Of a stretch of DNA of 64,000 nucleotides, positions 11,800 to 24,000 are shown in pieces. Positions within the stretch are counted from its first letter, which is position 1; every line of letters begins with the position of its first letter. The notes under the pieces are model-generated. The model had not been told where the DNA came from, did no database searches, and worked only from the letters and a program-made list of their open reading frames with translations. The DNA is from Acanthopleura granulata (Eukaryota > Mollusca > Polyplacophora > Chitonida > Chitonidae). A program made the translations under genes and the position numbers. The stretch lies in contig JABBOT010000006.1 of assembly GCA_016165875.1 (NCBI GenBank), positions 1,575,438-1,639,437 of the forward strand, given 5' to 3'.

Positions 11800-12590
11800 A
11801 GTATCACAGTTTTATTTTCACTTTATCTTCTGTAACGCTTATGTTTCATGAAAAAGTACCCAATCGCTGGTGTATTAGGGTTTTTCTTTCAAATTTTATG
11901 GTCTCCAATTGTTGTCTGTGTTGTTTTTGCCCAAGTTATCTCCCTTTGTAATGGAATGTATGGAGTTTTATTTTGACTTACACATTTCATAACGCTTATG
12001 TTTTAAGAAAACGTTATAGGTCTCTAATGTATTACGGTTTTACCCTCAATTTTATCTTTTTGAGTTAATGTGTTGTTGTTGCTCAAGTTGTCTTCCTTTA
12101 TAGTGGAAGGTATAATAAAGTTTTATTAATTTCGCTATCATTTTCCTGCAGTATCTTTCTCGCTGGTACTAAGCGTATTAGAGTTTTCTTATCACTGTCA
12201 GGTTTATCTGATGAGTGGGAAGTTGCCCACAAATCCTTAAAGTTAAATCTCAAACTGATGCTCTGTATATCGGTAGAATGGTTTTTTACTCTTATCTCTT
12301 CACAATAGTCAATAAGCCATTTCTGAAAAAAATTGTTCAAGTTATAAGTTTCTGTGTTATCGAAATATTTTTATTTTTTTTCATTTTCATCTGTTTGAGC
12401 TCGTTGATGAGCAATTTTTAAAAAAATTGTTCAAGTTATTTTACTCCGTGATGTAAGATTGGTCAAAGTTTTATTTTCAAATTCATCTTTTTGCCCTTAT
12501 ACATAATGAGTATTTGGTAAAAAATTATTCAAGTTGTATTTACCACTATAATGTTGTGAGCATTAGAATTTTATCTTAGATCCGTTGTGG
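11800..12590. repeat. Old degenerate tandem repeat, unit about 155 bp
   Basis: Successive blocks share AGTTTTATTTT, TAACGCTTATGTTT, GTATTA-GG/CGG-TTTT, CAAATTTTAT or CAATTTTATC, CAAGTT-TCT-CCTTT and ATGG. The blocks beginning near 11808 and 11963 align well. Later blocks, from about 12118 and 12440, are more diverged. Confidence 0.6.
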
Positions 12591-12685
12591 AGCCCCTTAA
12601 TACACATGTACACGTTACAGTACAGTCCAATATTAAACGTATTTTGGAAAATGATAAATATTACCTATTAATACCACTATGTATA

Positions 12686-13170
12686 CATACCTGTCAACTT
12701 TGGGAAATGAAAGAGAGGGAGGTTCTTTGGGGGACTGAAAGATGAATGTGCAACCCACCCTTGAGCTTTGTAAAGCGCTGTGCTTTCTTTCTTTTCCTTT
12801 CGTTATTATTACTTAATTACTTAATTAACTAAATTAATGTTTTTGGACAATATGTAAAACAGTAAAGCAAGGCGCAAAGTATTCCAGAAAATTTGACAAG
12901 TAGCAACAAGAAAGATTGATTCCCAAGCAGTACTAAATTAGCCTATACTAAACATTTTGGAAAATGATTAGCAAACTGCATCAGTTGTAGATTTGCGATG
13001 CGAAACAGGTTATTTCGTACCGGACGACTTGGCGCTTTAGAACCGCTCTGACAGACCGAGCCCACTAGTGGACCTTGATATCGGGATATTTTTAGTATTA
13101 ATCGGGAGGTCGGGAAATAGCTCTCCTAATCGGGAGGCTCCCGACGATATCGGGAGAGTTGACAGGTATG
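12686..13170. mobile_element. Non-autonomous DNA transposon with terminal inverted repeats
   Basis: It begins CATACCTGTCAACTT and ends AGTTGACAGGTATG, a perfect 13-14-bp inverted pair, and is flanked on both sides by TGTATA (12680-12685 and 13171-13176), consistent with a 6-bp target-site duplication. The right end contains repeated TCGGGAGG/CTCCCGA motifs that can fold on themselves. No transposase reading frame is present in about 485 bp. Confidence 0.75.
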
Positions 13171-13989
13171 TGTATATTTAATGTTAGCACTGTTAGTACG
13201 CACTAATTCATCACATAACAAAATCCACGATAAAAAATACTTGTGGCAAGATACGAGTCATTTGCGACGTCCAAATGTAAAACGTGCATGAAGTCTTTTC
13301 TGTACGAAGGACTGATACATTTTTCGTTTGGATACCGTGTTACTGCTGCCGGCGATCGAACTGACACGTGACCGAACATATTTTAATAAAATCGTTATTT
13401 TCTTGTTATGGCTGTACTTTCAATGAAATAGAAGTAATAAAATTTATGGTTATATTATTTACATATTATTGCTGATTTACTTCTCAGGGTATTTTACAAG
13501 ATCTATCACTCAAGCAAGCCAGAGCTGGATTCGAACTCATTGATTTATTTGCTTAATTATTTTGGAAGGATTTCCACAACATATGAAAAGAGCAACCTGG
13601 CATGACTACATTCTATTTTTTACTATTGCTGTCCCTGAAGTAATGGACATGTGATAGCATTTTGTCACCTTAGTTGGTAATAAGCCTGGACAGAAAGTTT
13701 TCCGTTGTATCCAACGCAGACAAAATTCGGATATATTTTAACTGAGTCTAAAATAGAAGTGTAGAAATCGGTTGTGTATCAACAATCTTATATCTGTTTG
13801 GCTGTATTATGCAATCAATGCTCCAGCACTCTTCCGTTCGGAACCCAATTGAAAAAACTGCGCTCGTGTAAACTAAAACTACTGTGAGAACAGCGACTGC
13901 TGGGTTTGAACCAGCGACTTAATTGATCTGAGACCAGTCTGACCAAAATGCTGCCGCCACTGGAACATCCTGCCGAAGACCATCAGGCA

Positions 13990-14165
13990 CGACACACCAC
14001 CTAGTCACATTATACTGACACCGAACCGACCAGTTCTGTTTCCTTCCTGTAGCCTCTCTGTACTGGGCGCCAATCGAGACCCCAACAGGTACCACTTTTG
14101 AAGTCTTGGACTCATTTCCGAGCTACAGAAACCGAGGCGAACGCTCTTAGCCACTAGGCCGCTGA
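13990..14165 (-). repeat. tRNA-derived SINE head (third family)
   Basis: On the - strand, GCGGCCTAGTGGCTAAGAGC (A-box-like) is followed by CGTTCGCCTCGG and, further on, GGTCTCGATTGGCGCC (weak B box). This is the usual form of a tRNA-related SINE head. The tail is not defined. Confidence 0.45.
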
Positions 14166-14594
14166 AACGATCAGAAACTTGTGGAAATGGACAAAAATGG
14201 GAAGAAAAAAAAAAACAACTGATTATCACAAAATAATCGGTTTGAAAAACCCCAGCATAAAACGAGAATGAAATCAGAAATGTTCATATAGCTCTGACCG
14301 TAAAGAAAACTCATTTTAATGTTTATGTTAAATGGTAGCGTTAAAACCGGCATTTGTATAGTACCCTATAAAATAAAATAATCGCATGAACCACAGGCAC
14401 ATCCTCAGTCCCGGTATGTCAGTGTTATTCCGCCTGAGAAAACAGTGGTAGTTACCTCGAGCGCTAAGAGATTCGGGTTCGAAACCAAGTTTGAGATCAG
14501 CAGCATTTGCGTTCTTAGTCGATAGCTTTTGAGTTAGCAGGGTACACCACATTTATAGAGATTTATATTATCAGCCTAAAACATTCCTTGCGTC

Positions 14595-14872
14595 TTTGTT
14601 CCAGCTCATGCTGGCTTCCTTTCCGGCCACATGTGGGAAGGTCTGCCAGCAACCTGAGGATGGTCTTGGGTTTCCCCCGGGCCCTGCCCGGTTTCCTCCC
14701 ACCATAACGCCGTCGTATAAGTGAAATATTCTTGAGTACGGCGTAAAACACTAATCAAAAAAAAAATAAATTGCGTCTTTGCGTCATCACTGAAATCTAT
14801 TCTTGAGTACGGCGTAAAACACTAATCCAAAAAATAAATAAATTGCGTCTTTGCGTCATCACTGAAAACTCT
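14595..14872 (+). repeat. SINE family A copy with its tail duplicated in tandem
   Basis: The SINE runs from AGCTCATGCTGGCTTCCTTT to GAGTACGGCGTAAAACACTA and an A-rich tail, then ATTGCGTCTTTGCGTCATCA. That whole tail plus flank (TTCTTGAGTACGGCG through CGTCATCACTGAAA) is then repeated at about 14802-14868. The duplicated unit therefore includes host flank. Confidence 0.85.
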
Positions 14873-15664
14873 TGACAGCTTCTCTCGCCACACGAATCTG
14901 TAATAAATTCTTATATCTATATACTCACAGTTCTTATATGGTTTGTGTTGACTGACGTTTTCGAAATCAGTCTAACGATTATAACTGATTAATTAATAAT
15001 TATTTCTTTCGATGCCCAGAATCGAACACTTTCTGCTAGTTTATCTGTGGACTTACGCCATGTTTGTGAGGCGAATTCTACAGAGCCACTTCTGACTTAC
15101 GTCGAAATTTAACGTACAGTCTCCCTCACCCTCTTAGTCTCACAAAGTTTTGTGAAGAGATTTTCAAGTTTGACTGAAGTCAGAAATACCTTTGTGGCTG
15201 AAGCTGAATCTGCAATTTTTTTACCTTAAATTAAATTTGAAATATGATTTTATAGCTCATTGTTCTGTAGGAGAAGTTAAAATTTTGACCACCTTATTAA
15301 GCATTTTTGTAAGACAGCTTCCAGTACCAAAAAGCAAGCATTGTGGCAAGGTTTAAATTTTGATTTATAAAGTCAGCAGTAGCTTTATGCAATCGGCCAC
15401 ACTCCATATGTGGCAGCTTTTTGGTCCTTTGTCTGTTTCGTGGGCCTAGGAACATCAGCATTGTCGTGTGAGTAGATAATTACTGACGATTGCGTACAGT
15501 GTAAAATATCAATCAGTCGGTGAAATAAATAATTATCGACGGTCTTCTACACTGTAAAAAGAACATTGTACTTTTACAGTAAAATTTGCTAGCAATTTGG
15601 ACACGAGTTCATTTTCCTGTAGATAAACTTCTTCTTCTGAGTGTTAATTAATAGCCATTTGCCT

Positions 15665-15782
15665 GCGGTTGCATAATCAAGGTGCTGTAATACCACAAGA
15701 TCGTCTCATGGTTGGTCGGTATCAAGGTGCTGTAATACCACAAGATCGTCTCATGGTTGGTCGGTATCAAGGTGCTGTTAAG
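15665..15782. repeat. 45-bp tandem repeat, about 2.4 copies
   Basis: The unit ATCAAGGTGCTGTAATACCA plus CAAGATCGTCTCATGGTTGG plus TCGGT occurs twice exactly, with a partial third copy. Confidence 0.9.
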
Positions 15783-18149
15783 GAGCAAATGTCTATCGAG
15801 TATAGAGCAACATGATGTTAATTTACAAGTAAAATGAAAGTGCACAAATCGACAGTAAGACAATAATATGTACAATGCAATGCTATCCTCCAGCGTTTAA
15901 TAGTCTGTACAAGGAGTTCCACAAGTGCTATTGCCACTATTACAATAATGCCTTACGAATAGCCAGAAGAAAAGAATCTTAAAACTCATCCTTGTTGTCC
16001 TTCAAAGTCAGTCGTTGCAAGACAGCCCACGGGAACTCGTCAAATCCAACAGCAGTGCCCTATTGCCATTTTATTGATATCAATCGGTCATTTCCCAGCT
16101 CATTATAATGACGTTGCATCAAAGGTATAAAGCGTTACTGTCGAAACTGATTCATTGAGACGTTGCCATAAAATCAATTTTTGACCTATTAATCACTATA
16201 CACATGTAGCCGCCCAGCTTAACCTGGCACCACCTCACATGATTCAAAAAGTCCCTGACCAAATCCGAAACTGAACCTAAGTCGGATATGACCGAGGTGA
16301 AGAGCCGCGAGTGAGCATTACGTTTCCGACCCCTATTTTTATGGCTTGAAAAAAAAATACTATTCAAAATTATGGTAAAGATCACAGGGAGGTGCAATAG
16401 AAACTGCATCAGTTTTTTTTGGAATTTTTATCATATTTTTCTCTTAATTTAATCAAATGCTACAAGTCCTTTACCACTATTTGTAGAAAACATAACTCTG
16501 TGTCTAATGGGATACAAGATTTCCATTAATATAACATATCCCACTATCCCGTCATATAACTAATTTCAATTTTGTCAGCTAACGTTAAGTTGAACCACTC
16601 ACATAACCTAGCAAACCATACAAAGTTCTCGCGTAGGGTTACAGTCTGACTTACTGCTTCAATCCCCCACAGATCACGTGTTTCTCCTATTGTGGATGTT
16701 TTACCACTAGAGCAACTCCGCGAAATACCGGAGTTAGTGTGATAAAAAAAAATAGAAGTTTCATAACAGGTTACAGATGTGCCCATCATGCTGGTGATCG
16801 CTTACTGTTGCCAATACCCCCCCTCCTCCCAAATAGGCCCCCCTCCCCACCGGCAAACAGAGGGATCCACGCGAGAATCCACAAATTCCTTGTCCAATTT
16901 TGTAATAAAGGTATTCATGTCAAAATTTGCCGTCCATCTCCTCGTGAACTCTGTTGACACCGTGTCTGTCCAAAATACGCCTGGAGGCTTACCTGTGATT
17001 AAAAATTCCAAGTAACCAACATTAATGAATCTTTCGCCAATTAGGCAATGCCTCACGTTCTTGTGTAGCTATGCGTTGGGCATAGGATTTCGTTTCCATG
17101 GCAACCGTTTGTAGCATGTTTTATACGGAGCATTTCAGACAAATTAGATAATGTCGTACGCCTGTGTTCGATAAAGCCTGCCGTCCCCTGTCATAGTAAA
17201 TCATATTAATATCTGGTCTTACGTCTTACTTAAAAAGAAGTGGAGGACTGTTCCGTTTTAAACAAGTAAATGATGTCTTCTAGTCATGATACCCAAGACT
17301 GCAATGTCAGACAGCACTTTGTTCTCGGAAAACAGCAGAAAAAACGCACTGTATCCTATCTACACGCAAGGAATGGAACTGCACTCAGACATTCTGATCA
17401 AAACACGCGCACATTTGCTCAATTCATACAGTTCTAAAATGCAGCATATTCTTCCCAACCATTTCATAACTGAAATCGAACATGTACATTTTAGCATTGT
17501 AACCGTAATTGTCGCTTTGTCGTATTAATAAGATCATGTTTCCTTGCATCACACTGAGAGAAAAGTTGGGGTCAAGAGATTTTTCCTGCAGAGGTAATTC
17601 TACTCAGAACATTGAGTCATATGACCAGATAGGCTGAATCACTGAAGACTTCTTATTGTCGTACCGACACAGAAATGGTCGATGAGTTCTTCTGTAAGTC
17701 ATCCAAACAATTAGATGAATCTTTAATGACTTGGTCAATCTGGTTATATGACTAAGTTTTCTGAGTTGAATTAGCTCCACTGGAAAACGTAGATTTTTTA
17801 ATCTGTTGACCCACAGTATTCTCTAGGTGCCGAATGAAAATGATACTTGAAATACAGTGGAGAACTAATTTAACGTTTTATCTATCATCAAAACACTTAC
17901 ATGTTTACATGTTGTTCGTCCATTTGCGTAACATAACGTTCATTCAAGATTCCTTATATTTCACTAATCTGGGGTCTGTTTTACGAATCGTTCGTAAAAT
18001 GCGCCTTGCGTAACTTTCCATGACAACATACAAGCTCAAGATGGTATCTGCTCTTGACGCAGCGTTGCGACAAGCTTTATTCAACGGGCAAATAATGTAC
18101 ATATCTGTAAGTCACATGTGAGAATGTTCGTCAGTCACTTGCAAAGATG
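15783..18149. other. Intergenic, no gene recognised
   Basis: No FAS1 exon, SINE core or convincing gene was seen. At 17970-18060 a GGGTCTGTTTTACGAATCG motif resembles the edge of a short foldback element, but I could not define its other end. Confidence 0.4.
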
Positions 18150-19915
18150 CGTTGGCTTACCCAGAACACTCCGGCTTACCCAGAATACTCCGTGGCTTAC
18201 CCAGAACACTCCGGCTTACCCAGAACACTCCGGCTTACCCAGAACACTCCGGCTTACCCAGAACACTCCGACTTACCCAGAACACTCCGGCTTACCCAGA
18301 ACACTCCGGCTTACCCAGAACACTCCGGCTTACCCAGAACACTCCGGCTTACCCAGAACACTCCGTGGCTTACCCAGAACACTCCGTGGCTTACCCAGAA
18401 CACTCCGGCTTACCCAGAACACTCCGGCTTACCCAGAACACTCCGGCTTACCCAGAACACTCCGGCTTACCCAGAATACTCCGTGACTTACCCAGAACAC
18501 TCCGGCTTACCCAGAACACTCCGGCTTACCCAGAACACTCCGGCTTACCCAGAATACTCCGTGACTTACCCAGAACACTCCGGCTTACCCAGAACACTCC
18601 GGCTTACCCAGAACACTCCGGCTTACCCAGAACACTCCGTGGCTTACCCAGAACACTCCGTGGCTTACCCAGAACACTCCGGCTTACCCAGAATACTCCG
18701 TGACTTACCCAGAACACTCCGGCTTACCCAGAACACTCCGGCTTACCCAGAACACTCCGGCTTACCCAGAACACTCCGACTTACCCAGAACACTCCGGCT
18801 TACCCAGAACACTCCGGCTTACCCAGAACACTCCGGCTTACCCAGAACACTCCGACTTACCCAGAACACTCCGGCTTACCCAGAACACTCCGGCTTACCC
18901 AGAACACTCCGGCTTACCCAGAACACTCCGGCTTACCCAGAACACTCCGTGGCTTACCTTAGAACACTCCGGCTTGCCCAGAATACCCGTGGTGGCTTAC
19001 CCAGAACACTCCGGCCCAGAACACCCGCTACCCAGAACACCGCTTACCCAGAATACTCCGTGGCTTACCCAGAACACCTTACCCAGAACACTCGGGCTTA
19101 CCCAGAACACTGCCACTTACCCAGAACACTCCGGCTTACCCAGAACACTCCGGCTTACCCAGAACACTCCGGCTTACCCAGAACACTCCGACTTACCCAG
19201 AACACTCCGGCTTACCCAGAACACTCCGGCTTACCCAGAACACTCCGGCTTACCCAGAACACTCCGGCTTACCCAAAATACTCCGTGGCTTACCCAGAAC
19301 ACTCCGTGGCTTACCCAGAACACTCCGGCTTACCCAGAATACTCCGTGACTTACCCAGAACACTCCGGCTTACCCAGAATACCCCGTGGCTTACCCAGAA
19401 CACTCCGTGGCTTACCCAGAACACTCCGGCTTACCCAGAACACTCCGGCTTACCCAGAATACTCCGTGACTTACCCAGAACACTCCGGCTTACCCAGAAT
19501 ACTCCGTGGCTTACCCAGAACACTCCGTGGCTTACCCAGAACACTCCGGCTTACCCAGAACACTCCGGCTTACCCAGAATACTCCGTGACTTACCCAGAA
19601 TACTCCGTGGCTTACCCAGAACACTCCGGCTTACCCAGAACACTCCGGCTTACCCAGAACACTCCGGCTTACCCAGAATACTCCGTGACTTACCCAGAAC
19701 ACTCCGGCTTACCCAGAATACCCCGTGGCTTACCCAGAACACTCCGTGGCTTACCCAGAACACTCCAGCTTACCCAGAATACTCCGTGGCTTACCCAGAA
19801 CACTCCGTGGCTTACCCAGAACACTCCGGCTTACCCAGAATACTCCGTGACTTACCCAGAACACTCCGGCTTACCCAGAATACCCCGTGGCTTACCCAGA
19901 ACACTCCGGCTTCCT
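18150..19915. repeat. 1.8-kb minisatellite of 19/21-bp units, roughly 90 copies
   Basis: The basic unit is GGCTTACCCAGAACACTCC (19 bp), with a 21-bp form carrying an extra GT and point variants (AATACTCC, GACTTAC). From about 19320 on, mixed 19- and 21-bp units recur as blocks of about 120 bp, a higher-order pattern. A damaged zone at 18956-19120 has units of irregular length. Because 19 leaves remainder 1 modulo 3, all + frames are open and give the same cyclic peptide. I do not call a protein. On the - strand each unit contains CTGGGTAAGC, a 5'-splice-site-like sequence. The array ends about 1.05 kb before the start codon of gene B. Confidence 0.95.
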
Positions 19916-20772
19916 CGTATAATTAAGTGAAACAATTCTTGAGTATGGAGTTTGAATAACAATCAAATCATTGAACCGTATCAACCTGGCATTCTCCGCT
20001 CTAACACAGTATGACACCTGTCTATCAGAATAAGAGAGCCTTCGACTGCCTCTCTCACATATGACAGCAACAAGTGCCTTGTTTACTTTAAAAACTTACA
20101 CAGATCTGAAGACTCTTTAAAGTTGGTCTGTTGACATGGTAACTGGGAGTTGCATGAACGACCGATCGACAAAATTACCTGCAATATCTACATTTCATGC
20201 CCTTGCATTTCTCTCTACAATAAAACAAGCCTTAACCACATATTCGTGACTCGAGCTAGAGGTGGACTGGAATTAGAATCTATTTCAGTGACACGCGCAC
20301 ATCGTTTTACGGGCTAGATTTCCGTTAACCAGTGTGAGACGCGCATAAAGACTATTTTCAGTTCTATTGGATGCTTGTGCTGTGATGATATACCCTGATG
20401 AGAAATAGAAACCATTTTTATTCCCGACTACCTGTATAACAATATAACAAACAATGCATATATCTTCCTTAAACATGGTGGTCGATGATGCACGAGTCTC
20501 TACTCAAGCGAAAATAAAACACAACCATGTGTCAAGTCATACTTGGAATGCACACCTGAAATCAGCCAGATCTCCGTAAAGCACCCACCTGTCGACTAAT
20601 TACACACGTGGCTGACTATCGCTCTGTTAACATACATTCTTCGCTCTAAACATGATTTTTAATTACCGGTACCGAATATTCACACCTAATTTGTGTACAG
20701 GGCATGCTTCAGCTTCGCTGCACGTTGTTATCCATATGCATTCGACTTTCATGCATACATTATCGAACGCTA

Positions 20773-20910
20773 GCCAATCAGACCCAGCGTCTCCCTGCGA
20801 GAGCTGTCGTGATTGGATGGATCTGTGCGCATTTCGTTTAGATTCAGGTAATGGGGTCTATATACGATAATAAGTTTTATTTCGCGGAAGACCTGCGACA
20901 GTCAGACTGT
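20773..20910 (+). promoter_or_regulatory. Candidate promoter of FAS1 gene B
   Basis: CCAAT (20773-20777, in TAGCCAATCAG) lies about 85 bp before a TATA-like TATATAC (20859-20865). An initiator-like TCAGACT lies near 20902, 68 bp before the ATG at 20970. The arrangement fits a pol II promoter; the start site is not shown. Confidence 0.4.
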
Positions 20911-20969
20911 GAGTTGTAGTGCTGCGTGCAGCCCGAGTGTGTAGAAACTTCACCCCCACCCCCTGCAAC

Positions 20970-21077
20970 ATGAGGCTTTTCATACCCCTGGGACTGTTGC
21001 TTTCCTTGGTGCTTTGCGTGCGAGGACAGGCTGTCAGTTTGGCAGATCTTATCACCTCTACCCCTAGTCTGTCGGAG
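20970..21077 (+). CDS. FAS1 gene B exon 1: signal peptide
   Basis: ATG at 20970; donor TCGGAG|GTAAGA. Encodes the signal peptide, then AVSLADLITSTPSLSE, the first helix of FAS1 domain 1. 36 codons, phase 0 out. Confidence 0.93.
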
Positions 21078-24000
21078 GTAAGAAAACATTTTTTCTACAT
21101 ATCAGGTTGTTAGGAAGGTTAAAACGATAACCTTCCGACTGTAATTCTTCAACATTTTCGCATGATTGCAAGGCTTTTGTTCAAGCGTATTCTAAAGGCA
21201 TTATTTTTTCTGTTGATTGATGAAATCATACTTTTCTGTGAAACCCTGAAACTGGCCAATCCAACCGATGTAGTTTTGTCTCCAAAATCAAATGCAAAAT
21301 GTGCATAGAATTCACTGAAATCACAGACGAAAACGTTTAGGAATTATAGGGTAAATAAACCATTAGTCAAAATGTTTTAAGTATGCGAATTTGATATTTC
21401 ACATTGTTTATTTTATGGATATTAGACACCTTTCATAAGAGTTCCAGATAGAATTAGAATCAAAAAAGCACTAACAAAAGCGCATACCTGAAATGTACAG
21501 TGTAAGGCAGGGTGGCATCAAGCGTTCTGGGAGGCGGTGCTCCTATGAATGATCCCGGCCTTTCGAGTGCAAAAATACCATGTTAATTGTGAAGCTGAAA
21601 TTTTCATACATACATACATACATACATACATACATCAAGTAGTTTACATGACAACTCCATTCCATGTTAATGATTTGCGCCAAGGCAATAGGATGTGTTT
21701 CAGGGATTCAGGCTGCTCTGTTATCAACAATGGTTAGCCCATAGAGAACTATTGCAAGAATGCTGTGGCTTAAAATCTGAGGATCCTGCACACTTAAATT
21801 TTCAAGGAATGCGCCTAATATTTATTAAATGAAGTGTCTGTGGGTGACATATCAAAGCCATATGTTTAAAACGCTTTGAATAATTACGAATTTGAAGAGG
21901 GATGTCGTCTTTTATCGTGGCTGAAGTTTCCCCAGGTATCGAGCAAAGGCGCCTCCTGGAGGCTCTATTCCGTTTGATCCACCCATAACTGACCGCTGTC
22001 GCAATTTATCCAGAGCCCGGTGCAGCGTGTGTACACTGTGTTCTCAGATGAGGTGAAATAGCGTTTTATTCGTTTAAATACAATATTACGTAACTTCTAG
22101 CCGCGCTGTCCAGTAAGTATAAAATACTTTTATTTCTGCATCCAAAAACATCAACCCAATACTGCGTAAATGGAGTACATTTATGACCACTTCCAATAGA
22201 ATACCTAAACAGCAATACGTCCTGAGTCATTGCTCCTTACAGCTAACATACATTATGTGTATAAGAAGCGGGGGAGGGGCTAAATGACATATATAGGGGT
22301 GTATGTCACATGTATTGGAGGGTCTATTTCAGGTTCCCTATAACAGTTAGAAGGGGCCATTTATTCAAATGAAACTCATCCTGACGCCAGTATTGTGCAC
22401 TGTTTAAACCGCCCGAGTGTATGGAAACGTTAACACGAACATGTGGAAACAAACCAAAAAATATCTCGTCCGTAAATGTATAGATAGTTAATGACTCAAC
22501 ACATGTAAGTAAAGACTTACTGTATAAAGCACAGTAAGTCAAAACAGGTAAGGCATGTCTCTTCTCTCGTGCCCTATGTTCATCTCACATTCCAGCCGTT
22601 AAGTTGAAATGCACTGGACCGATTCAACTCATATGGCTTACATAACTCCAGTCATAAATTTAACTGTCTCTAGGTTTTCACCGTAGAGTCAAAAATGTTT
22701 CACTCATTTGAAATGCGGCTTGGTTAATGGATCAGGTATATCGGATAGAATTTGTGGAATTTATAGATTTCCCCAGATATAAGCAAAACCTTTAAACCAA
22801 ATTCAAACTGGTTATTGGGGAAGAGTCAGATTGTAACTAGTGACGGTTTTTTTCAACGTAAGATGAGCCCAAATTAACAAGATTTCGGCACTTACCATGA
22901 TTGTATCTAAAATAACAGTGTTTGTCTAGATAATGATCAGCAAAAGAAACGTAACATATTAAAAACCATCCTGCTGTACCATTTATATGGGTATTACATT
23001 TCCGTGTATAATTTCCCATGCGTATGTATGCAAAATGAAATTATCACAGTAAAACATAATTAGCCCAATAATAATCAGAATTCATATCCCAGAAAAGTCA
23101 GTGTGTTTAGGGCAACATCATGATGTCAATTCTGACCAACAATATGGCCAACAGAAAAATATGTGATCAAATTTACCATGCTAAATAATGTAGAGTTCTT
23201 TTGCGTCTTCGGTACGCCATAAAGTGAAAGTGTAGTCATCGGATCACCTTGTCCGGCAAATACATCGTCTTGTTGATTATGTAAGTATCAGCACATGTTT
23301 TCTGGCAAAAGAGACTGAATGTATATTACGTGACTCCATCGCCTTGACAAAGAGAACTATAGCCCTATATGCATCGATTTTTCTATCCCCAAATCCAGAA
23401 TCCGCGAAACAGACATAACTGACAATAAAACACGGGGATCGTACATGAAATGATAGCATCTGGATTTCTATACGTGACTGCGTTCAAGTCCTAATGATGT
23501 GATTTTTATTTATTTTACACCCTGTGTTTTCTAGACATATTGTTAGTAAAGGTTATATCTCAGATCGATAATGATACATCTACTGACGTCATATAGTCTT
23601 ATGTGTCCAGTAATATTTCACTAATAACATTCATTACAGAACTGGCTCACGTTACTGAGCAGCCTTCACTTGATAGTTGTTACACAGTGTAAAACAGAAA
23701 GTCAGCCCTCTATATACAACTTGATGGTTGATTTATGTTCAACATTGTCACTCAAGTTAAACAAAAGAAGCTGTTTTAACCCGTACAAAAGAGATTAAGC
23801 TTTCTGAGGCTACATGTCCGAAACCTATCAGGTGTAATGTATTTCGCATGTGGCTGAGCATGTCTCCAAAAACAACCGTTATAGGGAAGATAAAGCAGTT
23901 GCACTTCTTACACGTGTATATTTAACACACATGTAGATATTAAATTTCATACTTATTTCATGACCTATTTCAAAATACTGCTGAGAACAAATCAGCAAAG

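Noticed and set aside
18150..19915. CRISPR-like array
   Set aside because: Units are directly adjacent with no unique spacers, in a eukaryotic context.
18147..19930. Long + strand open frames (up to 408 codons) of a proline- and threonine-rich repeat protein
   Set aside because: All three frames are open because of the 19-bp unit and its composition. There is no start context, no flanking coding sequence and no splice structure, so it is treated as a minisatellite.
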